Source: Flavobacterium ammonificans (GTDB lineage: Bacteria; Bacteroidota; Bacteroidia; Flavobacteriales; Flavobacteriaceae). Taken from it: a stretch of 64,000 bases of DNA. Under the pieces are notes generated by a model, which was not told the origin of the DNA, did not search any database, and saw only the letters and a list, made by a program, of their open reading frames with translations. Position 1 is the stretch's first letter. Each line of letters begins with the position of its first letter. The stretch spans positions 1,550,001 to 1,614,000 of the forward strand of contig NZ_AP025183.1 in assembly GCF_020885975.1 (NCBI RefSeq). The letters run 5' to 3'. Positions 16,467 through 26,576 of this stretch are shown one piece after another. The translations under genes and the position numbers were made by a program.

Positions 16467-17723
16467 TTATGTCGTAACAAACTCACATATTTGAGTATTG
16501 ATTTCTCTTTGCCATTCTTTGATATTATTTTTTACATCGAGTAAAACAATACTACATTGTTTGGTTTCATCGTGAATACCATTTCTATCAAAATAGTTCC
16601 CTTTTTTACTTTTTGCATTATCACCTGGATAAACTAGAGCAACCTTTTCTGCTTCATAAAATTCATGATAGACATACATTTGCCTTAAATCATCAGGACT
16701 TGGGTTATATCCATTTAAATTTTTCCATTTTGTATCTAATACAATCTTTCTTGCATCATGGGTTTCAATATAGATATCTGGTTTCATCGATGTTCTTCTG
16801 CCATTCGTAGGCTTCCAGAAGTATTTAGAAGTTTGGGGTTTTACTTTTGAAAAATCATTTTTATTTTTCTTTAAACTTACATAAATAAATTGTTCCCAAA
16901 GTAAATTCATATCAAACATTAAAGCCAAAACGTGATTGTTTCCTTGGCTAAGATCTGGATGATATTGTAATAAAAGTAATTTGGCAATTTCAATTCCTTT
17001 TTGATAATGTTGATTTTTTCTATTATAAATTAGTTTATCAAAAGTTGCCTCGTTTACCTTTATGTTAGGCATTTCTGGGAAATTTAAAAGGAGTGCTCCA
17101 ATTCGCCCAATTAATGACTTATTTGTATTGATTTGTTTCAACAAAAGCAAGGCCTTATAAAGGATATAATGTAATTGATGATCTACATTATAGGCGGTGT
17201 GATTTACATAAAATCGTTCTTTATGGGTAAGATTGTGTTGAATATGTTTACTAAATTTTAATTGACCTTTTAAAGCAGTAACATTGCCCTCTTTTTTGCT
17301 GTATTTTTTAATTAGTCCAGTATGAAGCAGGTATTCTACTTCTTTGACATACATTTCAAAATATAAATCTAAAATTGAATTAGGTTTGACTTTTAAATTA
17401 CTGGAACTGGTAGATTTGATGTCAAAACTACCAACTGTTTGCAACATCTCAATTAATAAATTTCTCCACTTACTGTATTCCTCGTTGGAACTTGGATTTT
17501 TATCTGCTTTTGGGAGTACTTCAATCAGAATATTTCCTACTTGAATAACACCTACATGTTCATTAAACTGAATGCCATTGTATACTAATTTAAAGTAGGG
17601 TATACCATTCCCATGATAATGAACTAACGCCTCGAATTGATCTTTGGTGATTTTGTTATCACCTCTATCAAAACGAATAATTTCATGTTCAAAAACGACA
17701 ATATTTTCTTTTGATTTAATCAA
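16467..17723 (-). CDS. mcrC: McrC-like nuclease subunit of a type IV restriction system
   Basis: 418 residues, typical for McrC. The N-terminus is the beta-rich McrB-contacting domain (FEALVHYHGNGIPYFKLVYNG; GVIQVGNILIEVLPK). The PD-(D/E)xK nuclease core is near residues 312-335: KPDIYIE gives the acidic residue and VLDTKWK the D-x-K. McrC is the endonuclease subunit that associates with the McrB GTPase rings and cuts modified DNA. It begins one base after the mcrB stop, so the pair is translationally coupled. Both lie directly downstream of hsdR on the same strand. It converges on the end of the Hsp70 operon with a ~24-base spacer. Confidence 0.9.
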   Translation of the reverse strand: MIKSKENIVVFEHEIIRFDRGDNKITKDQFEALVHYHGNGIPYFKLVYNGIQFNEHVGVIQVGNILIEVLPKADKNPSSNEEYSKWRNLLIEMLQTVGSFDIKSTSSSNLKVKPNSILDLYFEMYVKEVEYLLHTGLIKKYSKKEGNVTALKGQLKFSKHIQHNLTHKERFYVNHTAYNVDHQLHYILYKALLLLKQINTNKSLIGRIGALLLNFPEMPNIKVNEATFDKLIYNRKNQHYQKGIEIAKLLLLQYHPDLSQGNNHVLALMFDMNLLWEQFIYVSLKKNKNDFSKVKPQTSKYFWKPTNGRRTSMKPDIYIETHDARKIVLDTKWKNLNGYNPSPDDLRQMYVYHEFYEAEKVALVYPGDNAKSKKGNYFDRNGIHDETKQCSIVLLDVKNNIKEWQREINTQICEFVTT

Positions 17724-17724
17724 T

Positions 17725-20400
17725 TTAACGATTCATTAATTTTGATAGCGCCTCAGAAAAACCAACTTTATTATCTTGTTTATACTCAATAATTGAATAT
17801 AAATCTTTTATATCATAATCTGTTTTTGAATCAGCAACTGACGCAAAGAAATTATCATCCTCATTCCATTCATCGAATTGAATAAAACCGTCACCAAGAA
17901 CTAACCTCATTTTGCCATAATCGCCAAAGAAATATTCTTGTAATAATGGAATTATATTTTTGTAAAAGGATTCCATTAAAGTTTCTTCATTCTTGTTTAA
18001 AAAATAGGAGTGACCTATGGCATGGTCATTATTTAATAAACATACAATTCGCTTGTTGATAGTTTTTAGAATGTCTTTTAATTGATATCCGAAGACTTCA
18101 TTTTCTAATTCCTTTAAATCATATCGTGGCGGCATTTCTTCAAAACTGAAACGTCTTCTTAATGCGGTATCTAATGCTTCCACACTTCGGTCAGCAGTGT
18201 TCATGGTACCTATGATATATAGATTAGGAGGTACTCCAAATTTTTCTTTACTGTATGGCAAAATCACTTCCAGCGCTTCATCATTTCCTAATCGTTTACT
18301 GTCTTCAATTAATGTTATTAATTCTCCAAATATTTGAGAAACGTTACCACGATTGATTTCGTCTATGATAATTACATAATTTTTTACTGCTTTTTCAGAA
18401 ATTATTTTTGGTTGATATTTGTTTAATTTTTCAAGAATTGACGGATAATATATTCCAACACCAGTAGGTTTAATCTCTTTTTTATTATAATAATAATCCT
18501 TTAACGTACCAATACTAAGTGTATGTCCAGTTCCTCCACTAGCTTTTTTAAATTGTATTGACTTTTTTGTAAAACCAATAATGGTAAAATCATTTCCTTC
18601 TCTTTTCAAAGGAAATTTGATTTCTTCATTTTCAAACCATTCTTCTTTTAATAACAAAAATGCTTGTTCAAAAGATAGCTTTTTACTATTGCCCTCTTTG
18701 GCATCTTCCCAGTTATTTTCGGCAGTGGTACAAATTTCTAAAAATAATCCAGGAACCACATCATATATTACGTTCTTGTCCTTAGTTTCGGGTTTTATTC
18801 CTTCAATAAAATCTTCATAGCTCATACTTTGATGGAAAGTTGTAAATAGAATTTGATTCTCAGCGACTAACCTATCATACTCTTTTTTTATTAAGATTCT
18901 ATCTTGAGATAAATCAAAAGCAGGATTTACTATTTCTATAGCTTTATTTATAGAATTGTACGTTTTCCCTGTACCTGGAGGACCATATAAAATTTGATTT
19001 AGCGGGGCTTTAAAAGTTGAATTATTCATAAAATTACCTTTTTGTTTTATATGAAAATCGATATAGGTTTTAATTGAAGCTGAATAAAATCCGTTTTGAC
19101 CATATGAAGGTGCTTCAGGATGGAAATATTTTCCTTCTTTATTTCTTTGTTCCTTGATTAATTCGGTATATAACTGCTTCAATTGTAAGACATCATTTAC
19201 TTCAAAAACAGTGTAGTCAAGTAAATTCGAAAGTATTTCAATTGCTTTTATATAGGAAGTTTTTGTACCGCTATTTTCACTGTAAATAGAGCTTAAATAA
19301 TTTGAATAGTCTAGTTTATAATTTACTTTATTAGTTTCACCTTCCATAATAGCTAATAACTTCTCATAATATTTAGAATAATTTGGATCTTCTGCTGCAT
19401 ACTTAGTTATGTCTGTAAGCGTTTTTAGTACCAAGCTATGATCAACTTTCCAAATGCCTTTTAATTTCCAATCAACATTTCTCCGGCTATTATAGTCCGA
19501 ATTATTTTCTTCAAAATAATAATCAGAAGTTACCTGTCCATAACCAAGTATTTGACTACGTCCTTTTTTAACAATAATGATATCACCAATATTAATACGG
19601 TTTAAAAAATCATCATTTGCAGAAACATCATTCTTTTTGTCTCCTTCACCACCATAAGCAGCTACTAAAGCATTTTTTATCTCATTTCGTGATTTATATT
19701 GTTTTAAATCGCCTACTTCACCCCAACCCAAAGCCATTATGCCCTCGCTGTAAAACTCTTCCCATTTACTGGCATTTTCTCCAGGAGCATATAACCAATA
19801 TCGTTGAGGATTTGCTAATGTAGTTTGTTGCCATAATTCTTGGGTGAAATCAAAAAAATCTTGTTCTGGTTGCTTTAATGGCAGCATAAATCGGTATAAG
19901 TCAGTAAACTTTTTAGAAGTGCCAGTGTAACCTAATGACTGTGCCGCTTCTACTAGTGATTCGTTCTTAAAAATATTTATAATATTAAAATCACCATATA
20001 AAAAGGCTATTTTCCATTTATACGCATCTCCTAAATCAATTTCATCAATGTTTTCAATTGTATTATTTTGCGTATTTTCGATAATAGCTAGTAGAATGTT
20101 TTTTATATTCTGAAAGGCAATTTCTTTAGTAGTTCCATATTTTTTTGCCCAACCATATTCACCATCTGTGAGTAGATTTTCCTTTAAAGTTGTAGATTCT
20201 AAATTTCGTCTTTTAAATATTCCGAATTTATAAGCAGAACCACCCCATATACTCCCTACGTCGGTTGTTAAAGCCTCTACCCAATAGCAAAATGAAGTTT
20301 TCTCTAAATTGGTATACTCCTCTAATGTCATATTTTGGATACGACCTAAAGGCCATTCTTGTATAAAAGATGCTTTTAATTGATGTAAGTTTTCGTTCAT
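17725..20400 (-). CDS. mcrB: McrB-like GTPase with an EVE/PUA-like modified-base reader domain
   Basis: 891 residues, much longer than E. coli McrB (~460). The N-terminal 190 residues are an uncharacterised domain (MTLEEYTNLEKTSFCYW). Residues ~200-345 look like an EVE/YTH-type PUA fold (YWLYAPGENASKWEEF; MALGWGEVG; GDIIIVKKGRSQILGYG), which in related systems recognises modified bases. The C-terminal motor has Walker A GPPGTGKT (~472), Walker B IIIDEINRG (~678) and NTADRS (~734), the GTP-specific McrB signature. McrB drives GTP-dependent translocation and activates McrC. It lies 14 bases after hsdR, so type I and type IV restriction probably share a transcript. Confidence 0.88.
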   Translation of the reverse strand: MNENLHQLKASFIQEWPLGRIQNMTLEEYTNLEKTSFCYWVEALTTDVGSIWGGSAYKFGIFKRRNLESTTLKENLLTDGEYGWAKKYGTTKEIAFQNIKNILLAIIENTQNNTIENIDEIDLGDAYKWKIAFLYGDFNIINIFKNESLVEAAQSLGYTGTSKKFTDLYRFMLPLKQPEQDFFDFTQELWQQTTLANPQRYWLYAPGENASKWEEFYSEGIMALGWGEVGDLKQYKSRNEIKNALVAAYGGEGDKKNDVSANDDFLNRINIGDIIIVKKGRSQILGYGQVTSDYYFEENNSDYNSRRNVDWKLKGIWKVDHSLVLKTLTDITKYAAEDPNYSKYYEKLLAIMEGETNKVNYKLDYSNYLSSIYSENSGTKTSYIKAIEILSNLLDYTVFEVNDVLQLKQLYTELIKEQRNKEGKYFHPEAPSYGQNGFYSASIKTYIDFHIKQKGNFMNNSTFKAPLNQILYGPPGTGKTYNSINKAIEIVNPAFDLSQDRILIKKEYDRLVAENQILFTTFHQSMSYEDFIEGIKPETKDKNVIYDVVPGLFLEICTTAENNWEDAKEGNSKKLSFEQAFLLLKEEWFENEEIKFPLKREGNDFTIIGFTKKSIQFKKASGGTGHTLSIGTLKDYYYNKKEIKPTGVGIYYPSILEKLNKYQPKIISEKAVKNYVIIIDEINRGNVSQIFGELITLIEDSKRLGNDEALEVILPYSKEKFGVPPNLYIIGTMNTADRSVEALDTALRRRFSFEEMPPRYDLKELENEVFGYQLKDILKTINKRIVCLLNNDHAIGHSYFLNKNEETLMESFYKNIIPLLQEYFFGDYGKMRLVLGDGFIQFDEWNEDDNFFASVADSKTDYDIKDLYSIIEYKQDNKVGFSEALSKLMNR

Positions 20401-20414
20401 GTTAATTTATAATA

Positions 20415-23414
20415 TTAAGCCCTCCATTCTTTATACTGTCCTTCTGCCTGTTCCATAATTTCTTGAAGAATAGCATTTAGTTCTAAAATGCTTACTTTCC
20501 CACGCAACTCTTTTTTGACTGCTAAACGAATAGCTGCTTTCGCATCTTCTTTATTTGTCCAGTCGATTTGGAGGTTGCTTTTTACAGCTTTAACTACGTT
20601 GTGAACCACGTCTTGAATAGGACCCGCTTCGTTGATGATGTCTTTTTTAGCCGCTAGAATATCATAAAATGCTAACTCTTCATCCGACAAACCTAATTCC
20701 GATTTACGTTTGTCTTCGTCTTGCATTTCTTTGGCACGTTCTACTAATTCTGCAATTGTAGTATACGAATCAATAGCGTTGGCGTGGTAACGGTCAATTA
20801 CTTTTTCTAATTCTTCTTTTAGCGATGTGTATTTTTTAATATTCTGAGGCAAACGCATTCTGATTTCATCTTTTAAAATATTCTTTAAAAGCTCAATCTT
20901 GATAGCAATACTGTCTTTATCTTTTTTAACGCCTAATAAGAACTGCTCATCTAAAATGGAAATATCGGCTTTTTCAATACCTGCCATCGCAAATACATCA
21001 ATAATATCATCCGATTCGATACTTCTACTTATCAACTCTTTAATTTCATTTTGAGTGGCTCTACCATTTCCTTTTACTGTTTTAGCATTTCGTATCGCTT
21101 TTGAAACGTGTTGCGAAAACAAGATATCAATAGCAAATTCCTGAATTTCTGGTTGTGATTTTACAATGGATAACAAACCTGTCAGTTTCTTTTCTTCCAT
21201 CATAAATTGGTCTGCAACTTCATCGTATTTAATTAATGCGTTTAAAGCCTGTTTTACTAATAACATTTTATCACTTTCGCGTAAGGCTTTCCACTGGCTA
21301 TAATCAATCGTTTCTGGTAGCATGGCTTTGCAAATGTCAACTTGATTGAAGAACATATTTATAGCCTGTTCCATATCAATAGTTGGTTGTCCATTTCCTC
21401 CACCACCAGTATATTTATCGGTTGCTTTTCTCAATTGGTCGCCAATACCTATATAATCTACTATAACTCCCGAAGGTTTGTCTTTAAATACTCGGTTGGT
21501 TCTGGTAATGGCTTGCATAAGATTATGTCCTCTCATAATCTTATCTACATACATCGTATGTACACAAGGTGCATCAAATCCAGTTAACCACATATCGCGA
21601 ACAATAACAATTTGCAACGGGTCTTTCGGATTTCTAAAACGTTTTTTTAATGCTTCGGTAGCTTCTTGTGTTCTAATGTGCGGATTCCATGTTATTGGGT
21701 CTTTAGAAATATTTCCTGTCATCACAACCGCAATTTCAGGGCAATCTTTTAATTGCGTTAAAGCTTCATACATTTTAACGCTATTTCTTCGGCTCATACA
21801 CACAATCATTGCCTTTCCTGGTAAAGTTTCGGTGCGATTGGTAAAATGATTTAAAATGTCTTTGGCAATCTTATCTACACGCTCTTGTGAACCTGCGGCA
21901 TCTTCTAAAGCTGCCCATTTTAAGTTGCCACTATCTTCTTGTTCCCAAGTTAGCGAATCTACATCCGAATCTAAATTTTCATTGGCTAAATGCAACTTGG
22001 CTAAACGGGGTTCATAATAAATAGGAACTGTTGCTTTATCATCTACCGCTTGTTTTATGTCGTATACGTGAATGGTTTCTCCAAACACTTCTTGAGTATC
22101 GGCATCTTTGCTATCTACTGGCGTTCCTGTGAATCCTATAAACGAAGCATTAGGCAAGGCTTTACGCAAATTAGAGGCAAAACCATCTAACAAACCATAT
22201 TGCGTTCGATGGGCTTCGTCAGCCATGACAATAATGTTTTCTCTTTCCGATAAAATAGGATGTTCTAATTCTCCTAAAGAATCTTCATTTCCTGATTTCA
22301 AACGGAATTTTTCTATCGTGGTAAAAACTACTCCACCACTTCCTGTAGAAAGTAAACGTCTTAAATCATCGGTAGAATCGGCATGTTGAACATCGCCCAC
22401 TAAGTCTTTAGCTAATACAAAATTTTCATACAATTGAAAATCCAAATCACTTCTATCGACTTGTACTACGATGGTAGGATTTTTTAATTCGGGTAAGCTG
22501 CGTAAGATACCTGCATAAATCGCCATCGAAATACTTTTTCCGCTTCCTTGCGTGTGCCAAATGACACCAATACGCCCATCACCATAAGGACGAATGGCTT
22601 TTTTAGCGGCTTCTACTGCAAAGTTTACCCCAAAGAATTGGTGGTATTTCGCACCTTTCTTAATCAATGTACCGTTATGATCTTCAAAGAATACAAAGTT
22701 CTTAATGTAATTCAGTAAGCGTTCTTTTGGAAATAAACCGAATAACAAGGTATGCATTTGAAAATCATCATCTATGGTAGTAATACCATCATTACTTTTC
22801 CAAGTGGCATACCATTCGTTAGAAGCGTTGAACATACCGTGTTGGGCTTCGTTACCGTCACTTACTATGGTGGCTACGTTGTATTCAAACAATAGCGGAA
22901 TATCTTTGGTGTAATGTTGAATTTGATTGAATGCTTCTTGTAAATTGGTGTTTTCATCAAACCAGTTTTTCAATTCAAAAACGATTAACGGAAAACCATT
23001 TACATACACAATCACATCGGGACGGCGTTTGTTTTTGCCTTTAATGCTCAATTGATTCACTACCCAAAACGTATTGTTTTCAGGATTTTGAAAATCTATA
23101 GGATAGACGTGAACGGCTTTTTCATTACCATTCGCATCTTGGTATTCGTAGTCTAACCCTTTGGTGAGTTTTAAATGAAAATCTCGATTGCGGTACAACA
23201 AATCAGCGCCTTTATTGTTTACAAACTCCGCCACAATTAACGGATATAACTCCGCTGGTAAATCAGGGTGCTGTTGTTGTATAAACGCTAATAACGTAGC
23301 TTTATTTACCACTTCGTTTTCTGGAAACGTAAACGTAGTGCCGTGTATGTGGCTATACCCTAAATCGGTTAACCAATCAATGGTAGCTTGTTCTATTTTG
23401 GCTTCTGTTGTCAT
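20415..23414 (-). CDS. hsdR: Type I restriction endonuclease, HsdR (R subunit)
   Basis: 999 residues, full length. The N-terminal nuclease domain has PDVIVYVNGFPLIVFELK (about 133-150), the PD-(D/E)xK core. The helicase motor follows, with TQGSGKS (~290), MADEAHRTQYG (~400), GFTGTPVD and later WLTGFDAPC. The C-terminal ~250 residues are the helical HsdM/HsdS-binding part. With HsdM2S it forms the ATP-dependent translocase that cleaves DNA far from unmethylated sites. It is separated from hsdS by two opposed genes (23490-25218). It therefore either has its own promoter in the 75-bp gap before 23490 or relies on read-through. The mcrBC genes follow directly. Confidence 0.95.
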   Translation of the reverse strand: MTTEAKIEQATIDWLTDLGYSHIHGTTFTFPENEVVNKATLLAFIQQQHPDLPAELYPLIVAEFVNNKGADLLYRNRDFHLKLTKGLDYEYQDANGNEKAVHVYPIDFQNPENNTFWVVNQLSIKGKNKRRPDVIVYVNGFPLIVFELKNWFDENTNLQEAFNQIQHYTKDIPLLFEYNVATIVSDGNEAQHGMFNASNEWYATWKSNDGITTIDDDFQMHTLLFGLFPKERLLNYIKNFVFFEDHNGTLIKKGAKYHQFFGVNFAVEAAKKAIRPYGDGRIGVIWHTQGSGKSISMAIYAGILRSLPELKNPTIVVQVDRSDLDFQLYENFVLAKDLVGDVQHADSTDDLRRLLSTGSGGVVFTTIEKFRLKSGNEDSLGELEHPILSERENIIVMADEAHRTQYGLLDGFASNLRKALPNASFIGFTGTPVDSKDADTQEVFGETIHVYDIKQAVDDKATVPIYYEPRLAKLHLANENLDSDVDSLTWEQEDSGNLKWAALEDAAGSQERVDKIAKDILNHFTNRTETLPGKAMIVCMSRRNSVKMYEALTQLKDCPEIAVVMTGNISKDPITWNPHIRTQEATEALKKRFRNPKDPLQIVIVRDMWLTGFDAPCVHTMYVDKIMRGHNLMQAITRTNRVFKDKPSGVIVDYIGIGDQLRKATDKYTGGGGNGQPTIDMEQAINMFFNQVDICKAMLPETIDYSQWKALRESDKMLLVKQALNALIKYDEVADQFMMEEKKLTGLLSIVKSQPEIQEFAIDILFSQHVSKAIRNAKTVKGNGRATQNEIKELISRSIESDDIIDVFAMAGIEKADISILDEQFLLGVKKDKDSIAIKIELLKNILKDEIRMRLPQNIKKYTSLKEELEKVIDRYHANAIDSYTTIAELVERAKEMQDEDKRKSELGLSDEELAFYDILAAKKDIINEAGPIQDVVHNVVKAVKSNLQIDWTNKEDAKAAIRLAVKKELRGKVSILELNAILQEIMEQAEGQYKEWRA

Positions 23415-23489
23415 GACATAAAAATAATGTCTAAAATAGTGTTTTTTTGATTTAAATATTATATTTACTACAAATAGAATTTTAATATT

Positions 23490-24332
23490 ATGATTGTGAT
23501 TCCCAAAGTCAATACTGAGTTATTAATTGAAGAAATAAAAACGACTGGTCATTCTCCGCTTAAATTTATTTGTGATGATGGTAGTACTTATTATTGTAAA
23601 TATCTAGTTGATTACAGCCCTTTAGAAATTAATTGTTTAGCATACGAAATTATCGCACATTATTTATTGAACCAATTAAATATTCCAACACCGAGTATTG
23701 CTTTGGTTGAAATTTCAAAAGGAACTTTGGATAAGTCTAAAATAAAAGCAAATCGTAGGTTAGAAGAAGGATTTATTTGTTTTGGCTCAAAAAGTGTTGA
23801 ACCATCTACGGAGATTTCTGAATTTGAAGTTTGTACTACTAAAAGAGATTATAAATCCATAGTTAATCCAGAGGATATTGTAAAAATAGCTTTATTTGAT
23901 TTATGGATTAATAATGTAGATAGAGGTAAATTTATAAATCCTGGTTTTAATTATAATTTACTATCTGTTTCACATATAAAAGGAAGAGAAATTATGGCTT
24001 TTGACCATGCTTTTATCTTTGGAGGTGTCAATCAAATAGGTGTTTTTAATCCATTAATGGGTGTAGAACGTCAAGATAAATTGCTTCAATCTGAATTTTA
24101 TAAAAGTTGTATTCAGTATATGAACTATGATGATTTTGTAAAAATTGTAGATAATTTTATACCTTTGTTGCAAGTTTCACATCAAGTTGTTATAGAATCG
24201 GTTATTGGTCAATTGACTGATATATGGAATCTTAGTCACAATTTATCTCAACGTATTCAGGATTACTTGCACGATGAAACTCGAATAAATCAAGTTAAAG
24301 AAGCCGTTATGGCAAACCATAATTATTTTTAA
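23490..24332 (+). CDS. HipA-like kinase (HipA_2 type) embedded in the restriction locus
   Basis: 280 residues, shorter than classic HipA. The N-lobe has GSTYYCKYLVDYS, with the likely ATP-contacting Lys, and then EINCLAYEIIAHYLLNQL. The catalytic segment is LWINNVDRGKFINPGFNYN (near 150-168), with the Asp of NVDR and a following Asn. MAFDHAFIFGG supplies the metal Asp. This matches the compact HipA-like kinases often paired with a DUF3037-type partner. It is divergent from hsdR and sits between hsdS and hsdR in the opposite orientation. The partner gene begins two bases after its stop. A toxin or guard role linked to the restriction system is inference. Confidence 0.75.
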   Translation: MIVIPKVNTELLIEEIKTTGHSPLKFICDDGSTYYCKYLVDYSPLEINCLAYEIIAHYLLNQLNIPTPSIALVEISKGTLDKSKIKANRRLEEGFICFGSKSVEPSTEISEFEVCTTKRDYKSIVNPEDIVKIALFDLWINNVDRGKFINPGFNYNLLSVSHIKGREIMAFDHAFIFGGVNQIGVFNPLMGVERQDKLLQSEFYKSCIQYMNYDDFVKIVDNFIPLLQVSHQVVIESVIGQLTDIWNLSHNLSQRIQDYLHDETRINQVKEAVMANHNYF

Positions 24333-24333
24333 A

Positions 24334-25218
24334 ATGAAAACATTCTTTAGTACCATCAGTATTCAAACTAATCCAGTCTCCTTAGAGAAAGTGGTGGTGG
24401 CGCTATTGGCAGTTACTGAAAGCCATGTTTTTTTTCATTATTCTAAAAACAAACTGAATTTACTAGATAAATTAGCACCTTCTAAAATTGGGATTGGCGG
24501 TTTAGCTAAAAAGAGTTTGCAACTAATAAAAAATACGGTAAACGAAACTAACAAGACTTTACAGAAAACCCAAACGACTATAGTATTTGAAAAGTCTATT
24601 TTTTCTAAAGAATACTTTTCCTATTTGAATAAATACAACAATGGTATTTTGAATTTCTCTGAACCTGCTTTGATACCTTTTGATTTTACAACCGAAAAGT
24701 TTGAAAGTTACTATCTTAATTTTATTGGAGAACCAACAGAACTTGTTGAAAAGAAAACACTATCGTTTGCACAAAAAATAAAACCTGCTTTTGATAAAAA
24801 AGGATTAGTGGAAAAAGCCGACTTAAAATTTTATTTTGATCCATTACATTTTCATGGTATTTTTAAAGAAACCGATATATCGTTAATCACAAAAAATGGT
24901 GATATTAGCGCCATTCAAACAATTGATTTTAATTTAACGGAACAAACTATTGTCAATAATGTTTTTGAAACACAATCTATACAAGTTGCTTTACAACATT
25001 TTGCAAAAGATACAGGAACTAAAGTAAAACCAATTCAAATAGTTTTTGAAGAACCTTTAAAAGACTCTGAAAATCATGTGCTTTTTGATATTACCTATAA
25101 AAATTTAAAAGATAATTTTAATTTTATAACCCCTGATGTATTAGAAAAGGAAACTGAAAAAATTGCTAATTCTAATAATATCAAATTCTCAGATTATTTA
25201 CAAACTTTAGAAATATAA
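24334..25218 (+). CDS. Partner protein of the HipA-like kinase (DUF3037-like N-terminus)
   Basis: 294 residues. The N-terminal ~60 residues (FFSTISIQTNPVSLEKVVVA, then ESHVFFHYSKNKLNLLDKL) resemble the opening of DUF3037 proteins, which usually accompany HipA_2-type kinases. The rest is a longer mixed alpha/beta region without a motif I recognise. It starts two bases after the kinase stop and is followed by a strong terminator (25217-25237). The two genes therefore make a closed plus-strand unit inside an otherwise minus-strand locus. The DUF3037 link is tentative; the pairing with the kinase is clear from position. Confidence 0.6.
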   Translation: MKTFFSTISIQTNPVSLEKVVVALLAVTESHVFFHYSKNKLNLLDKLAPSKIGIGGLAKKSLQLIKNTVNETNKTLQKTQTTIVFEKSIFSKEYFSYLNKYNNGILNFSEPALIPFDFTTEKFESYYLNFIGEPTELVEKKTLSFAQKIKPAFDKKGLVEKADLKFYFDPLHFHGIFKETDISLITKNGDISAIQTIDFNLTEQTIVNNVFETQSIQVALQHFAKDTGTKVKPIQIVFEEPLKDSENHVLFDITYKNLKDNFNFITPDVLEKETEKIANSNNIKFSDYLQTLEI

Positions 25219-25240
25219 AAAGGGCTTCTAGCCCTTTTTA
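25217..25240. terminator. Terminator between the HipA-like pair and hsdS
   Basis: AAAGGGCT and AGCCCTTT form a perfect 8-bp stem with a TCT loop (25219-25237). An A-run lies on the left and a T-run on the right, so it can stop transcription from both convergent genes. Confidence 0.8.
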
Positions 25241-25308
25241 TATGAGTCATACCTACGCTGGAAAAACTGTAGTTCAGCCCAGCTAAATTACATGATAATT
25301 TTCACTAA

Positions 25309-26571
25309 CTACTTATCACTAGAAACAAACTCTTTCAACCGCATCTCACCGCTAATTAACTTAGGCAATAAGGTATCGCGCAATTGGGTTAAGGTTTGGT
25401 TTTCTGTAAGATTTTGAATTATTATCTCATGATAATTAACAAACTCATCAATAATTTCATTTAAAATAGATTTATCAATTGGTAAAGCTATTTTAATACT
25501 TTCTATATCAGATGTACTAATATTAGGCTGTGCACTTCCATAAGCTAAACCTTGCATTACTTTGTAAAAATCATTAGTCTGTAATAGTTTACCAATTAAT
25601 ATGGAAGCATTTTTTAATTCTTTATCAACTAATTTCCCCACACGTTGGTTTAACCACAATTCTTGATTATAATCAGGTACAGCTCCTACTTTTCCGACTT
25701 CTGCACCAGTCATAGCAATTAAGAAATCTCCTTTAGTAACTCTAAATTTTGGGTTTATAGTTTTAGATATTTCTTCTGAAATACAAGTACAATTATTAAT
25801 ATCTACAATGTTATTATTGATATTTTTAATTTTTAAAACTTTAACGCCAGAATCTTGAAAACAAGCTGATTTAAAAGCATAACCACCTAAAACAGAAACT
25901 ATACTACCCAAGTTTTTCACCTCCCAACCCTTAGGAATCCTTCCTAACTCGCTATCTACAAATTCACCATCTTGAAACGGACCAAAATCTACAAACCAGT
26001 GTTTGTATAACGCCATAGCTATTTCTTCTAAGGTTTTGTTGATGGCTAAGTTGTTTTCGATTTTGTCGTCTATGGCTGATAGGATTGAGGCAATTTCTTC
26101 TCTTTCTTTTTTTGATTCAGGCAAACATATATTAACATCTTCACCAAGCCTTGTTCTTGAAAGTTCTGTCTGCCCAGTAGATCCCTCACCTAAAGATTCA
26201 ATAAGGGCTTGTTTTTCTATAATTGCATAACCAAAAAATTCATCAGCATAATCTTCAACCGGTCTAACAATTGAAACATGTGAATCAACAGTAATATCTT
26301 TAAAATCAGATTTAAATTGCGCAACTCTACCCAAAGTTCCAACTCCAGTTGAATTAACTAACACATCATGTTTTATTAAATATTTTACATCAGAAATACT
26401 TTTCTTCTCGATTTCGTGATATCTACAAGTTTCGTAAATAATTTTATTATCTCTAATACACCTTTGATTTACCACTCTAATATTTAAATTATCTGTGTAC
26501 TTTGGTGATATACCCCTTCCAATATATTCAGTTACTTCAGAAAGTTTATATGTTTTCCAGTTGTTTGGCAT
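25309..26571 (-). CDS. hsdS: Type I restriction specificity subunit HsdS
   Basis: 420 residues with the usual two-repeat plan. The first target-recognition domain covers ~1-150 (NWKTYKLSEVTEYIGRG). The first conserved helical spacer is at ~155-205 (IASILSAIDDKIENN, then ALYKHWFVDFGPF). The second target-recognition domain is at ~210-380 (GWEVKNLGSIVSVLGG). The C-terminal spacer is at 385-420 (LTQLRDTLLPKLISGEM). HsdS sets the DNA sequence recognised by both methylase and nuclease. It starts five bases after the accessory gene at 26577. No frameshift or inverted partial hsdS copy is seen, so there is no sign of a phase-variable shufflon here. Confidence 0.93.
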   Translation of the reverse strand: MPNNWKTYKLSEVTEYIGRGISPKYTDNLNIRVVNQRCIRDNKIIYETCRYHEIEKKSISDVKYLIKHDVLVNSTGVGTLGRVAQFKSDFKDITVDSHVSIVRPVEDYADEFFGYAIIEKQALIESLGEGSTGQTELSRTRLGEDVNICLPESKKEREEIASILSAIDDKIENNLAINKTLEEIAMALYKHWFVDFGPFQDGEFVDSELGRIPKGWEVKNLGSIVSVLGGYAFKSACFQDSGVKVLKIKNINNNIVDINNCTCISEEISKTINPKFRVTKGDFLIAMTGAEVGKVGAVPDYNQELWLNQRVGKLVDKELKNASILIGKLLQTNDFYKVMQGLAYGSAQPNISTSDIESIKIALPIDKSILNEIIDEFVNYHEIIIQNLTENQTLTQLRDTLLPKLISGEMRLKEFVSSDK

Positions 26572-26576
26572 TTGGT

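Noticed and set aside
25309..26571. Phase-variable hsdS shufflon
   Set aside because: There is one full-length hsdS and no inverted partial copies or recombinase beside it.
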